From: Sphingobacteriales bacterium | GTDB taxonomy: Bacteria; Bacteroidota; Bacteroidia; Chitinophagales; CAIOSU01 | Assembly: GCA_027486795.1 (NCBI GenBank) | Contig: JAIXOI010000049.1 | Span: forward strand, 163,905-227,904 | Reading direction: 5' to 3' | DNA: 64,000 nt | Part shown: positions 15,015 through 24,730 of the stretch, one piece after another | How positions within the stretch are numbered: the first letter of the stretch is position 1 | Layout of the letters: every line of letters begins with the position of its first letter | Notes under the pieces: model-generated | Seen by the model: only the letters and a program-made list of their open reading frames with translations | Told to the model about the DNA's origin: nothing | The model's database searches: none | Position numbers and translations under genes: made by a program

Positions 15015-16731
15015 ATTGCGCCAGTTGATAGCCTTCTAGGCGGTTATGATAAAAGAGTAATAGTTTCAGGTCTTCGCTGGTTATATCGCCATCCTTGTTG
15101 CGCATCAGGGTGCTGGCGTTGTGGTATAGGCCAACGTTATCCAATCCATGCTGGATGAGGTCGTGCAGGCCGTTTTCGTGAAAGTGTCTTGGGGTAATAA
15201 TTTTCCCTTCCTTCTCCAATTCGTAAATGCGGTCGCGAACGCGCCCTACGGCTGCTGCAAAATCGGCATAAGGTATTACCCGGTCTTCTTTTGGTAGGCG
15301 AAGAATATCATACAAATCGTGCCTACGGAAGCGTTTCTTAAGCATCGTAAAGGCCACATAAGATACCATGTGGCTGCTAAACACTACGTTGTAATCGTGA
15401 AATTTTTTCACAATCACATCGCCCAAAAGCTTCACATACTCGCCATTTCGCTGTTGGTCTTCTTTTAGTTCGCCACCCGAAAGGAAGTAGTTTTTGATGT
15501 CTATCTCCTCACCGCGTTTGTCAATGCTTCTTCCGTCGGGCGTTACTTGGTTGCCAAATAGGTCCATGCACGGGGCATACGATAGGTATATTTTAGAGCT
15601 CTTGGTAAAGAACTTCCAGATAAAGCTCAGCATCTTAAACGAAGTACTATACCGGTCGTTTTCTACCAAGTACTGCTCTTTACCAGTTGCCTTCAAGTGC
15701 TCGTCGATAAGGCCTGGTGCCTCAAGTACAAAGTGGTAGCTAATGGTTACCGGCACCACAATTATCTTTTTGGCGCTTTCGGGGTTGCCTTCTTTTTCGG
15801 CCTTGATGTAGTTTAGGTATTGCGCATCTACTGCGGTGCCTAGTAAGCCGAGTTTCAGGCGTTTTTCAATTTCGCCGCTGCGCGAGCGGGTGCCACCCGG
15901 AAAAAACAGGCTGTGCACGCCGTCGTGCAATGCTTGGGTGCTATATTCTTTAAGCGTTTCGAGGTAAATAGGGTGCTTTTTGCGCCTATCTACCTTATAA
16001 GCGCCAAGGCGCTCAATAAAGTAGGCTAGTATGCGAATGCCAAAAAGGTTAAGCCCTGCACCATATATAAAGGCAGGCAAGCCCATTTCGTGTATGGCCC
16101 AACCGATTACCATACTATCGAGGTTGGTAATGTGGGTGGGTACTATTATAACGGTATGGCTTTTGGCAAGCTCTCTAATGCTTTCCAAATCGCCTTCGTA
16201 AATAAAGCGGTTGTGGGTGCTAAATTGCTGGCTGAGTTTTTCTTTGAACTTGATGCCTAAGTTAGAGCGCAGTAACCTTGAAAAACCGAACGGTAATGCA
16301 CGACTGGCAAATTCATATATCGATGGGTCAAAATTGCCGATAATCTCATTGGTGTAATGAGATATCATAGAGTTTAGCATCTCTTTGGCCTCTTCTTCCT
16401 GCTTCTTGGGGTCGTCGGTTATGCCGCTAATGCGCACCAGGCGCTTCTTTAGCTCGTCCCAATATTCTTTCTCGTCTTCCGGGTCGGCTTTCCATGCTTT
16501 TTCGGTAAGGCGAATACGCTCTTGATAAACGGTACGGGCCAGCTCGTCCAACAGTGCCTCGGTAGTGGGAAAACTCTTGAGCAGTTGAGCATTGGTGCTA
16601 CTTATTATATCCTGAATAAACTCGTACCGTTTGGTACTGAGTTTATAAATGGGCCATTGCTCAATATCAGGAATGATAGGCGGTAAGCTGCCTTTGTGTT
16701 CCTTTGGGTCATTTGTTACTGGTTGCTGCAT
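15007..16731 (-). CDS. Glycerol-3-phosphate acyltransferase (PlsB/PlsC superfamily)
   Basis: This 574-residue protein has the acyltransferase core in the middle. The catalytic HX4D motif is HITNLD (His200, Asp205), preceded by VIIVPT. The later block FFPGGTRSRSG near 277-287 corresponds to the usual FPEGTRS. Long N- and C-terminal arms make it more like PlsB than a single-domain PlsC. It should acylate glycerol 3-phosphate at the inner membrane. It is the first gene of the plsB-like/gpsA/SRAP operon; the 5' side abuts heptad repeats. Assignment as first- rather than second-step enzyme rests on length and gpsA linkage. Confidence 0.87.
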   Translation of the reverse strand: MQQPVTNDPKEHKGSLPPIIPDIEQWPIYKLSTKRYEFIQDIISSTNAQLLKSFPTTEALLDELARTVYQERIRLTEKAWKADPEDEKEYWDELKKRLVRISGITDDPKKQEEEAKEMLNSMISHYTNEIIGNFDPSIYEFASRALPFGFSRLLRSNLGIKFKEKLSQQFSTHNRFIYEGDLESIRELAKSHTVIIVPTHITNLDSMVIGWAIHEMGLPAFIYGAGLNLFGIRILAYFIERLGAYKVDRRKKHPIYLETLKEYSTQALHDGVHSLFFPGGTRSRSGEIEKRLKLGLLGTAVDAQYLNYIKAEKEGNPESAKKIIVVPVTISYHFVLEAPGLIDEHLKATGKEQYLVENDRYSTSFKMLSFIWKFFTKSSKIYLSYAPCMDLFGNQVTPDGRSIDKRGEEIDIKNYFLSGGELKEDQQRNGEYVKLLGDVIVKKFHDYNVVFSSHMVSYVAFTMLKKRFRRHDLYDILRLPKEDRVIPYADFAAAVGRVRDRIYELEKEGKIITPRHFHENGLHDLIQHGLDNVGLYHNASTLMRNKDGDITSEDLKLLLFYHNRLEGYQLAQYV

Positions 16732-16781
16732 AGGGCACGCCTCAAAACATACGGGGTGAAATTATGGCTTTTTTCCGAAAT

Positions 16782-16809
16782 GGTCGATGGTCGATAGTCC
16801 ATAGTCGAT
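16782..16809 (+). repeat. Heptad array (GGTCGAT), left arm
   Basis: Units GGTCGAT, GGTCGAT, AGTCCAT, AGTCGAT occur at exact 7-bp steps. They are complementary to the array at 16900-16926, with the terminator between. Confidence 0.85.
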
Positions 16810-16841
16810 GGAAAAGCCCATGTATTGTGAGGAATGGATAT

Positions 16842-16884
16842 AAAAAAGTAAGAGACGCTATCATAATAACGTCTCTTACTTTTA
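16842..16884 (-). terminator. Rho-independent terminator of the SPOR-protein gene
   Basis: The 13-bp perfect stem AAAGTAAGAGACG (16845-16857) pairs with 16870-16882, with a 12-nt loop. In the minus direction a run of T follows (six A on the plus strand at 16842-16847). Confidence 0.85.
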
Positions 16885-16899
16885 TTCGTTTTTATCTGT

Positions 16900-16926
16900 G
16901 GACCGTGGACTGTCGACCATCGACCA
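16900..16926 (-). repeat. Heptad array, right inverted arm
   Basis: Units GGACCGT, GGACTGT, CGACCAT, CGACCA are the reverse-complement counterpart of 16782-16809. The pair encloses the terminator. Confidence 0.85.
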
Positions 16927-16930
16927 AAAA

Positions 16931-17563
16931 TTACTTCTTCTTCTTAAGGTCGCGTATCGGTTGGCCCAAGATGCTTTCTGCTTCTTCATCGGTAATGCGA
17001 ACGCCATCTTTGTAAGGCACCAACCATGAGTCTTTGATACCCATTTTCTTCATATCGCTTTCGAAGCCTTTAGCTGCCTCAAGAGTAGTAAAGTAGCCAA
17101 TAACGTATTTGTTGGTTCCATTTACGTCCTCGTAGCTTATCTTCTTGGTTTCGGTAAAGTATTGGTTGATGTTAAATTTCTGGTAAGCACCTATTTGCAC
17201 TTTAAAGGCAATGCCTTCTGGTTTTACATTCACTGGGTCAACTACTACTGGAGCTGGTTTTAGCTTCTCGGCAGTAAGTTCGTCTTGCAATTGGTTTACT
17301 TCATCCTCTTTTTGCGCAACTGCGGTTTTTAGGCGTTCGTTTTCGGCTTGCAAGTTTTTTATCTGGCTATTAAGCTGGTTCACCATTATATTTAGGTCGT
17401 CCTTGCTTGGTTTTTTTACTTTTTCTTTTTTCTTTTTTTCCTTTTTGCCTTTTTTACCGTCGTTTTCAACTTGGCCATCCGTATCGGCTTGCGCATGAAC
17501 ATTTAACACCGGAGCCAATGTCAATATCATCATCAACAGTGATACGATTACGTGCTTTTTCAT
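16931..17563 (-). CDS. Exported coiled-coil protein with SPOR-like domain
   Basis: This 210-residue protein has a signal peptide (residues 1-24, cleaved near VHAQA). A lysine-rich stretch (GKKGKKEKKKKEK) follows, then a coiled coil from about residue 58 to 100. The C-terminal SPOR-like domain (about 120-190) starts FKVQIGAYQKF. SPOR domains bind denuded glycan strands in peptidoglycan, so a periplasmic envelope role is likely. The gene is monocistronic and ends in a strong terminator. The lysine run is longer than usual. Confidence 0.85.
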   Translation of the reverse strand: MKKHVIVSLLMMILTLAPVLNVHAQADTDGQVENDGKKGKKEKKKKEKVKKPSKDDLNIMVNQLNSQIKNLQAENERLKTAVAQKEDEVNQLQDELTAEKLKPAPVVVDPVNVKPEGIAFKVQIGAYQKFNINQYFTETKKISYEDVNGTNKYVIGYFTTLEAAKGFESDMKKMGIKDSWLVPYKDGVRITDEEAESILGQPIRDLKKKK

Positions 17564-17699
17564 TAGGTTGGTTTTGGGTTTTGTACTATTAATGCCTAAA
17601 ACTAAGCATTATCGCTAATAATAAACACCTTTGCATAAGGTAAGTAATGGTAGTTGTTGGTGTTGATTGGGTAAATTGTTGTACACTTTTCTTTTAGCT

Positions 17700-18338
17700 A
17701 TGGGTTTAAAGTTGCCGATTTTTCCATTGGGTTTAGTTGTTTTTCCGGGCGAAAAGCTCAACCTGCATATATTTGAGCCTCGCTACAAAGAGTTGTTGAC
17801 CGATGTGTTGCAGGAGCATATCACGTTCGGGATACCCGCATACATTGAGAACGAATTGAAGCCATACGGCACCGAAGTAGAGCTTTTGGGTATAGAAAGG
17901 GTATATGCTAAGGGTGAAATGGATGTGCGCACCATAGGCAAGCGTATTTTTCGTATTGCAGATGTTATTAATCCAATGCCCAGTAAACTTTACTCAGGCG
18001 CCTATGCCGATTATGTTGACCAAGTTGATAATCCTGATCCTAAATTAGGAGCCGAAATTGTGGACATGATGCGCCAATTGCACTTGACCTTAAAGGTGGA
18101 AAAGGAAGAGCTCAAAGGCATGGACGAAACGTTTTCAACCTTTCAGTTGGGTCACTTTGTGGGCTTTAATGTTCAACAAGAATATGATTTTCTTACACTG
18201 CCTAGCGAGCGCGACAGGCAGTTTATGATTTTGCAGCACCTCCGTAAAATTTTGCCTTACGCTACCGAAACCGAACGTCTAAAAGAGCGCATACAAGCCA
18301 ACGGGCACTTTAAAGATATTTTACCGCCCAATATTTAA
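17700..18338 (+). CDS. LON substrate-binding-domain protein
   Basis: This 212-residue protein consists of the N-terminal LON domain only. It starts MGLKLPIFPLGLVVFPGE and continues LHIFEPRYKELL, both hallmarks of PF02190. There is no ATPase or protease domain. Stand-alone LON proteins are common and their role is not settled; they may recognise degraded or damaged proteins. The start at 17700 is chosen over the TTG at 17667 because the family homology begins directly after this ATG. Confidence 0.88.
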   Translation: MGLKLPIFPLGLVVFPGEKLNLHIFEPRYKELLTDVLQEHITFGIPAYIENELKPYGTEVELLGIERVYAKGEMDVRTIGKRIFRIADVINPMPSKLYSGAYADYVDQVDNPDPKLGAEIVDMMRQLHLTLKVEKEELKGMDETFSTFQLGHFVGFNVQQEYDFLTLPSERDRQFMILQHLRKILPYATETERLKERIQANGHFKDILPPNI

Positions 18339-18431
18339 GGTTCCACAACCTAAGGTTGATTCTATTTTCATTTACAGCCTCAAAGCGCAACTTTTGTAAA
18401 CAGTTAACCTTAAATAATCCATATTTGTAAG

Positions 18432-21311
18432 GTGAGAATTTTGTTCGCTGTTGTGGGTTGTTTGCTGTTGTCCGCTACCTCAAGGGCACAATACCCCTTT
18501 TATCACAGTATCACTACCGAAGAAGGCCTGCCCAGCAATGAAGTTTATAGCGTTGTGCAAGACAAAGCCGGGTTTATCTGGATTGGTTGCGATGTAGGTT
18601 TGGTTCGTTACAATGGGGTCTCGTTTAAGCAATATAAAAATCAGGCACAAAAAAGCAGGGTAATGGCAGGCCTAGTCGTTTCGCCAGGTGGGCGTATATA
18701 TGGCACCAATTTCAGTAACCAAATATTTTACTACGAAAATGATAGCCTACACGAATTGAAAGGATGGCAAGGTAATGTTGCAAACATATTCATTGACAAG
18801 GAAGCGAACTTGTGGGTATCGGGTTTAGATGGGCTATTTGTTTATAACGAGCAAAACAAAACGTGGAGCGAACCCGATAGCAGTATAACCGGGATCCGAG
18901 GTGCCATCGTTAATAGCACAGGTGAGGTATGGTTTTTGAACTCAAAAGAAAATAAGGTGGGTAGCACGCAAAATGGCTCGACCCAATTTTATGAAGTGAA
19001 ACACCCAGAGAATTTCGATTTTAACCTAGCCACCTACTATTTGTTTGTAGGTACCAGTGGTGAATGGGTAATATCGGTGGCCAATGGCGATTTGTATAAG
19101 CGCAAAGAGAAGGATTTCGTGCCATTTGTATCAAATAATCTTAACAAGGAGTTGGTTGGCAGAAAGTATAATCATATAAGGGAAATGCCAGACGGTAATA
19201 TATGGTTCTGCTCGTTTAGTGGCATAGTAGTGTATAACCCCAATACCGATGAGGCCAATGTACTGTTCGATGGCATATCGTTCTCAAATTTATTATTGGA
19301 TAGTGAGCAAGGCTTATGGCTTACTTCTTTAAACTCTGGGTTGTTGTACATTCCGGATTTAAGATTTATGAGCTGGAGCAGCGAATTTAATGCCATACCC
19401 ACCAACAATACTACCCAGCTTAGTCTAGCTGATAGCAACCTATATTTTGCGACATCCGATGGTTATTTTGGAAGTATGGACGTTGCAACCAGAAAGGTTG
19501 AAAGCTATTATTCAGGATCGCGAACCGATATAAACGGGCTGTATTTCGATGCCCAAACGCAAACGCTCTCCTTTAATAGTTTTAGTAATTTGTATAGTTG
19601 GCATGGCGATAAGCTGAAATTGCATCCAGTTGCTTCTCCGCCCGTGAAAGCAATATTGAGGGTAAAGGAAAAACTGTTTTACGCAACTTCATTTGGTGTT
19701 TATGCAGCCGATACAATTTTAGGCGACCCAAGCAGCCGTAAGCTAACCGATGTATGGGCAAGAGACTTGCTACATAACGCAACTGATAATAACGTTTGGG
19801 TAGCTACCGATAATGGAGTTACATTGATTGATGCGGTTTCGGAAGCAATGGAAACGGTATTCTTTTCGGGCAAGCAGATAATTGCTTTAGGCAGCGAAAG
19901 CGCAAACATTTATGCATTGGTTTATACGGGGCAAATAATGGTTATCGACTCTCGAAACCAAACCAAACTATTGGCCACGCTGCCAAACAATGCTAATGGC
20001 AACGATATTGAACTTGCTGATGGTAAAATATTGGTAGCCACCAACCAAGGGCTTTGGGTTTACCATTTGGCATCAACGTTATGGAGCCGTATTGATAAGA
20101 CTATGGGTTTGGCATCCAACAACGTTAAGGCCATTAAAGTATTCAAAAACCAAGTTTGGCTGGCAACTGGCAACGGATTGCAAACCATACCACTGGCATA
20201 CAAGTATGATAAGCCATTAGCAAAAATGTATTTGGCACAGCTTGCCGTAAATGGCATAATTAAACCAATTACCCAGCTACTGCAACTGGAGTACAGAGAT
20301 GTTTTTAGTTTTGTGCCAGAAGCAGCCGCTTTTAGTTCGCTAGGCAAATTTCAATATGCTTACCGAATAATAGAGGCCGACACAACATGGCAATTGTTGC
20401 CAGCCACTACCAAATTATTTGCCGTGCCCAGTATAGCACCGGGCAACTTTACCTTTCAGCTCAAAGCCATTGATCATTCAGGGCGCGATTCAGAGAATAT
20501 TATAACTGTCAAAGGATATATGCAGCCGCCTTTTTGGCAACGCTGGTGGTTTTATGTTTTGTTGGCAGCTTTAGGGGTTGCTTTGGCTTTTGTTGGCTTT
20601 AGATACCGACTAGCTTCTATCCGACGAAAGCAACAGTTGGAGCTAGATCGGATTAGAATGGAGAACGAGTTGGAACTGTCTCAGCAGGCAGCATTGAAAG
20701 CACAAATGAACCCACATTTTATTTTCAACGTACTAAACTCTATTAAGAGTTATGTTTACGAGAACGATAAAAAAAGTGCAGCGGAGTACTTAAACACCTT
20801 TGCAAAGCTCATTAGGCGAATACTAACTATGAGCAGCGAAGCGAATGTAAGTTTGGAGGAAGAGCTTAATGCCCTAGAGTTATACATACAGCTCGAAGGC
20901 ATGTTGCTCGAGCCTCCGTTTGAATATTCAATAGTAGTAAATCCGGAAATTGACACTCACGCTATGCGTTTGCCCGCGTTATTGATTCAGCCGTATGTAG
21001 AAAATGCCTTTAAGCATGGCCTCCGGCACCAACAGGGTTTTAAGAAACTGGACATTGATATTGAGCAATTAACAACTGGTCTTTTGAAAATATCCATTCA
21101 AGATAATGGTATAGGTAGGCAAGCGGCTAATTTATTGAACCAGGATAGGCCGACCGAACACCAATCATTTGCAACTGCGGCAAACAGCAAACGATTGGCT
21201 TTGTTGAACAAAAACCAAGCAGGAAGCGTAAATGTAATATACATTGATAAAACTAGCAATTCGGGCTTGAATGCGGGCACAGCCGTAATTATCACTATTA
21301 AAACTTTATGA
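18432..21311 (+). CDS. Propeller-sensor histidine kinase (LytS type)
   Basis: This 959-residue membrane sensor kinase starts with a signal peptide (residues 1-20). A periplasmic Reg_prop two-bladed propeller region follows, beginning GLPSNEVYSVVQDKAGFIWI. A Y_Y_Y-type domain is near 630-700, and one membrane helix near 705-730 (WWFYVLLAALGVALAFVGF). The kinase is of the His_kinase/LytS type: phosphoacceptor His in MNPHFIFN and ATP-binding PYVENAFKHG and DNGIG. The start is GTG. It overlaps the LytTR regulator gene by 4 bp, its obvious partner. The signal sensed is unknown. Confidence 0.92.
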   Translation: MRILFAVVGCLLLSATSRAQYPFYHSITTEEGLPSNEVYSVVQDKAGFIWIGCDVGLVRYNGVSFKQYKNQAQKSRVMAGLVVSPGGRIYGTNFSNQIFYYENDSLHELKGWQGNVANIFIDKEANLWVSGLDGLFVYNEQNKTWSEPDSSITGIRGAIVNSTGEVWFLNSKENKVGSTQNGSTQFYEVKHPENFDFNLATYYLFVGTSGEWVISVANGDLYKRKEKDFVPFVSNNLNKELVGRKYNHIREMPDGNIWFCSFSGIVVYNPNTDEANVLFDGISFSNLLLDSEQGLWLTSLNSGLLYIPDLRFMSWSSEFNAIPTNNTTQLSLADSNLYFATSDGYFGSMDVATRKVESYYSGSRTDINGLYFDAQTQTLSFNSFSNLYSWHGDKLKLHPVASPPVKAILRVKEKLFYATSFGVYAADTILGDPSSRKLTDVWARDLLHNATDNNVWVATDNGVTLIDAVSEAMETVFFSGKQIIALGSESANIYALVYTGQIMVIDSRNQTKLLATLPNNANGNDIELADGKILVATNQGLWVYHLASTLWSRIDKTMGLASNNVKAIKVFKNQVWLATGNGLQTIPLAYKYDKPLAKMYLAQLAVNGIIKPITQLLQLEYRDVFSFVPEAAAFSSLGKFQYAYRIIEADTTWQLLPATTKLFAVPSIAPGNFTFQLKAIDHSGRDSENIITVKGYMQPPFWQRWWFYVLLAALGVALAFVGFRYRLASIRRKQQLELDRIRMENELELSQQAALKAQMNPHFIFNVLNSIKSYVYENDKKSAAEYLNTFAKLIRRILTMSSEANVSLEEELNALELYIQLEGMLLEPPFEYSIVVNPEIDTHAMRLPALLIQPYVENAFKHGLRHQQGFKKLDIDIEQLTTGLLKISIQDNGIGRQAANLLNQDRPTEHQSFATAANSKRLALLNKNQAGSVNVIYIDKTSNSGLNAGTAVIITIKTL

Positions 21312-22075
21312 GCCAACCTATAACTGCAATAATAGTAGATGATGCAGCCCAAGCGCGCAAGTTATTGCGGCTTATGCTTGCCGAGCATGCCCCCCAAGTG
21401 GTGGTAAAAGGTGAGGCAGCCAATGTGGTTGAGGCTTTGCAATTGGCCATAACGGCCCAACCCGATGTGGTGTTTTTGGATATTGAAATGCCCGGAAAAT
21501 CAGGTCTTCAACTAGCGGAAGAGTTGCACAAGGCTGCTTTACCTTGCGACGTGGTTTTTACCACTGCCTACAATAAATATGCGGTCCAAGCTTTTCGTCT
21601 TTCAGCAGTTGATTATCTTTTGAAACCGATTGATGAAAGCCAATTGATTGAAGCTGTTGAAAAGGTAACAGGCAGAAAAAACGTAGCTAATGGCAACGAG
21701 CGTTTGGGGCAGCTAGTCGAAAACTTGAAATCGGGAACGCAGGATACACTTAGTATACCTATAATTAATGGTTACCAATTTGTGAGTGTGGGCAGCATTA
21801 TTAGCATTACGGCCGATGGCTCTTACGTAAATATAGTGCTTGCTGATGGCACCACAATGGTTGTATCAAAAAACCTAAAGTACTTTGAGCAGGCGCTAGA
21901 AGGGTTTCCGCAATTTGTGAGGGTGCATCGGTCATACCTCATCAACTTGCAGCAAATGAAACGTTTTGAGCGCAGTGGCCGCGGAACAATTATTATGAAC
22001 GACAACAGCGAAATTGATTTGGCGCGCGAGAGAAGGGACAGTTTTTTTGCCGCCTTAGAGCAATTTAAAAAGTAA
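21308..22075 (+). CDS. LytTR-family response regulator
   Basis: This 255-residue protein has an N-terminal receiver domain with the phosphoacceptor Asp in VVFLDIEMPG (about residue 59) and the conserved Lys in YLLKPID. The C-terminal LytTR DNA-binding domain starts near 155 and contains VRVHRSYLINL. The start overlaps the kinase stop as ATGA, so kinase and regulator are co-translated. Target genes are unknown; LytTR proteins bind direct repeats upstream of their targets. Confidence 0.94.
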   Translation: MSQPITAIIVDDAAQARKLLRLMLAEHAPQVVVKGEAANVVEALQLAITAQPDVVFLDIEMPGKSGLQLAEELHKAALPCDVVFTTAYNKYAVQAFRLSAVDYLLKPIDESQLIEAVEKVTGRKNVANGNERLGQLVENLKSGTQDTLSIPIINGYQFVSVGSIISITADGSYVNIVLADGTTMVVSKNLKYFEQALEGFPQFVRVHRSYLINLQQMKRFERSGRGTIIMNDNSEIDLARERRDSFFAALEQFKK

Positions 22076-22152
22076 CGAGAAGCAAAAGCTAAGGTTGTCT
22101 CGGTTATTAACAGTGAATGAAAGAACCATCGCCCGAAACCCGATGTTATCAT

Positions 22153-22160
22153 TATATTTG
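22153..22160 (+). promoter_or_regulatory. -7 box upstream of the M16 peptidase pair
   Basis: TATATTTG fits TANNTTTG; the ATG at 22203 is 42 nt downstream, leaving room for a short leader. Confidence 0.55.
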
Positions 22161-22202
22161 TTGGCACATTGCCCACCGGGCCAAAAGAGCAATTGAACTA
22201 TT

Positions 22203-23444
22203 ATGGTACAATACGAGCGGTTTACGCTAGATAACGGCCTGCGGGTATTGGTACAGGAAGACCAAACAACCCCACTGGCGGCAGTGAATATACTTTACGA
22301 TGTGGGCTCTAGGGACGAAACGCCTGAAAAGACTGGTTTTGCCCATTTGTTTGAGCACCTTATGTTTGAGGGCTCGGCCAATATCGAAAACTTTGATGAG
22401 CCCCTGCAGCGTGCTGGTGGCGAAAGTAATGCCTTTACCAACAGCGACATAACCAACTACTACGATATTTTACCAGCCGCCAATTTAGAGACTGCTTTTT
22501 GGTTGGAATCGGATAGGATGTTGAGTTTGGATATTAACGAGGAGAGCCTTGAGTTGCAACGCAAAGTGGTAATAGAAGAGTTTAAAGAAAACTACCTAAA
22601 CCAACCATACGGCGATGTGTGGCACTTGATAAGCGATCTTGCTTACAAAGTGCACCCATACCAGTGGCCAACTATTGGCAAAAACTTGGCGCATATTGAA
22701 GCTTTTAAGCTGAACGATGTAACTCAGTTTTTTAAAAAGTTCTACGTACCCAATAATGCCATATTGGTAGTAGGCGGCAGTGTAACGGTTGACCAAGTGC
22801 AATCACTTTCCGAAAAATGGTTTGGTGGCATACCTGCGGGCAAACCTATTAATAGGGATATTCCATTTGAGCCTATACAAACCAGCAAACGAGAGTTGGA
22901 AATAGTTGCCGATGTGCCAGGCGATGCCTTGTACAAGTTGTACCACATGGGCGATCGTAACTCTACCAATTTTTATGTGATGGATTTGGTGAGCGATGTA
23001 TTGGCGCAAGGCAATGCTTCATTGCTTTACCGCAGGTTGGTAAAAGAGTTGAGCCTTTTTACCGAAATTGAAGCCTATACCACAGGTACCATGGATGCTG
23101 GGCTGTTTATAATTGAAGCAAAAACGGTGCCCGGAGTGGATATGAAAAGGGCCGAAAAAGCCCTAGATGATGAATTGGCCCGGTTTGCCGAAACCAGAAT
23201 ATTGGAGCGAGAACTCTTAAAAGTAAAAAACAAGCAGGAGAGCGCAACGGTGTTCAGCGAAGTGAATATACTGCACCGTGCCATGAACCTAGCATACTAT
23301 GAGTTGATTGGCGATGCTGGGTTAATCAATACCGAAATGGATAAGTATCTGGCCGTTACAGAAGCAGACGTGCTACTACATTCGCAACAAGTTTTTAAGC
23401 CGGAGAATTGCTCCACGATATACTATTATGCCAATAAAAAATAA
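22203..23444 (+). CDS. M16 family zinc peptidase, catalytic subunit
   Basis: This 413-residue protein carries the inverted zinc motif HLFEH (His48, Glu51, His52). The third ligand, Glu129, is 77 residues later in EEFKEN. It is about the size of a mitochondrial processing peptidase beta subunit. It probably pairs with the next gene product to close a degradation chamber. No signal peptide is seen, so it appears cytosolic, although many relatives are periplasmic. The last 17 bp overlap the next gene. Confidence 0.93.
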   Translation: MVQYERFTLDNGLRVLVQEDQTTPLAAVNILYDVGSRDETPEKTGFAHLFEHLMFEGSANIENFDEPLQRAGGESNAFTNSDITNYYDILPAANLETAFWLESDRMLSLDINEESLELQRKVVIEEFKENYLNQPYGDVWHLISDLAYKVHPYQWPTIGKNLAHIEAFKLNDVTQFFKKFYVPNNAILVVGGSVTVDQVQSLSEKWFGGIPAGKPINRDIPFEPIQTSKRELEIVADVPGDALYKLYHMGDRNSTNFYVMDLVSDVLAQGNASLLYRRLVKELSLFTEIEAYTTGTMDAGLFIIEAKTVPGVDMKRAEKALDDELARFAETRILERELLKVKNKQESATVFSEVNILHRAMNLAYYELIGDAGLINTEMDKYLAVTEADVLLHSQQVFKPENCSTIYYYANKK

Positions 23445-24723
23445 CGGAAAACTAGACCGCAGTGTAACACCTGCACTAGCGCGGGTGGAGCACTTGAATA
23501 TATTGCGGCCCCAAAAGCTGTCGCTGCCTAACGGCATACCAGTATATGTGTTTACCGGTTTGCAGCAAGATGCGGTGCGCATTGAGTGGATATTTAATGC
23601 CGGTAAGTGGTATGAGCAAAACACCTTGCAATCGTCAATGGCGGCGAGGATGATGAAGGAAGGTAGTAAAGCCTATCCGTCGCATGAGTTTAACGATTTA
23701 CTCGATTTCTACGGTGCTTCGGTAAAAGCACATGGTGGGGCCGACACGGCAAGCTTTCAGTTGTACAGCCTCAACAAGCACTTGGCACCAGTGTTGCAAA
23801 TTGTTGAAGAGGTAGTTAAATCTCCATTGATTGACCCACGAGATTTGGAAATAGTAACCCAAAGCAACCGCGAGCAATTGAAGGTGAATATGATGAAGCC
23901 AGATTACCTGGCCGATAAAGCATTCACTGAGTCGTTGTATGGCAGCAAGCACCCTTATGGGCATGAGTTGGAGTTGGAAGATTACGATAATCTTACCCGC
24001 GAAAGTTTGTTATCATTTCACAAGCAATTTTACACAGCGAGTAATTGCAGTATTATTGTTTCGGGTAACATTAATGACCAAGTAATAAAATTGCTTGAAC
24101 GTTTTTTTGGCGGCACTGACTGGCTTGGTGCCCCCGCGACCGTATCTGTGCACCTTGAATTGGACAGTGCCGAACGATTGGTTAAATATGAAGCTATTGA
24201 CGGCTCTTATCAAAGTGCCATTCGCATTGGCAAAAAGCTATTCAACAAAACCAATACCGAGTATCAAGAATTGTCTGTAGTAAATACCATTTTGGGAGGT
24301 TATTTTGGCTCGAGGTTGATGTCTAATATCCGCGAGGATAAGGGATATACTTATGGTATTTATTCAGGCCTAAATAGCATGCGGCACGGTGGGCACTTTA
24401 TTATCTCTACTGAAGTAGGTGTTGATGTGAGGCAAGCGGCCATTGATGAAATATATACCGAAATGTCGCGTTTACAAGAAGAGCCAGTAGATAGTGAGGA
24501 GCTTGACCTAGTGCGCAACTATATGATGGGCCGATTATTGAACGGATTGGATGGTCCGTTTAAGGTAGCTGGCATGTACAAAGGGCTCTATATTTATGAT
24601 TTGGATATTGACTATCTTTACAGCTTGGTTGACGCGATAAATACTATTACCCCAGAGCGCATTCAAGAACTGGCCAATAAATATTTTGACCCCGCTACCA
24701 TGCATGAGATAACTGTAGGATAA
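23428..24723 (+). CDS. M16 family peptidase, non-catalytic subunit
   Basis: This 431-residue M16 fold protein lacks the HXXEH motif; the corresponding place reads SSMAARMMKEGS. The C-terminal half keeps the glycine-rich KGYTYGIYSG segment and RIQELANKYFDP. It corresponds to the alpha-like partner in heterodimeric M16 peptidases. The 17-bp overlap with the upstream gene supports 1:1 production. Confidence 0.92.
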   Translation: MPIKNNGKLDRSVTPALARVEHLNILRPQKLSLPNGIPVYVFTGLQQDAVRIEWIFNAGKWYEQNTLQSSMAARMMKEGSKAYPSHEFNDLLDFYGASVKAHGGADTASFQLYSLNKHLAPVLQIVEEVVKSPLIDPRDLEIVTQSNREQLKVNMMKPDYLADKAFTESLYGSKHPYGHELELEDYDNLTRESLLSFHKQFYTASNCSIIVSGNINDQVIKLLERFFGGTDWLGAPATVSVHLELDSAERLVKYEAIDGSYQSAIRIGKKLFNKTNTEYQELSVVNTILGGYFGSRLMSNIREDKGYTYGIYSGLNSMRHGGHFIISTEVGVDVRQAAIDEIYTEMSRLQEEPVDSEELDLVRNYMMGRLLNGLDGPFKVAGMYKGLYIYDLDIDYLYSLVDAINTITPERIQELANKYFDPATMHEITVG

Positions 24724-24730
24724 CACTTTC

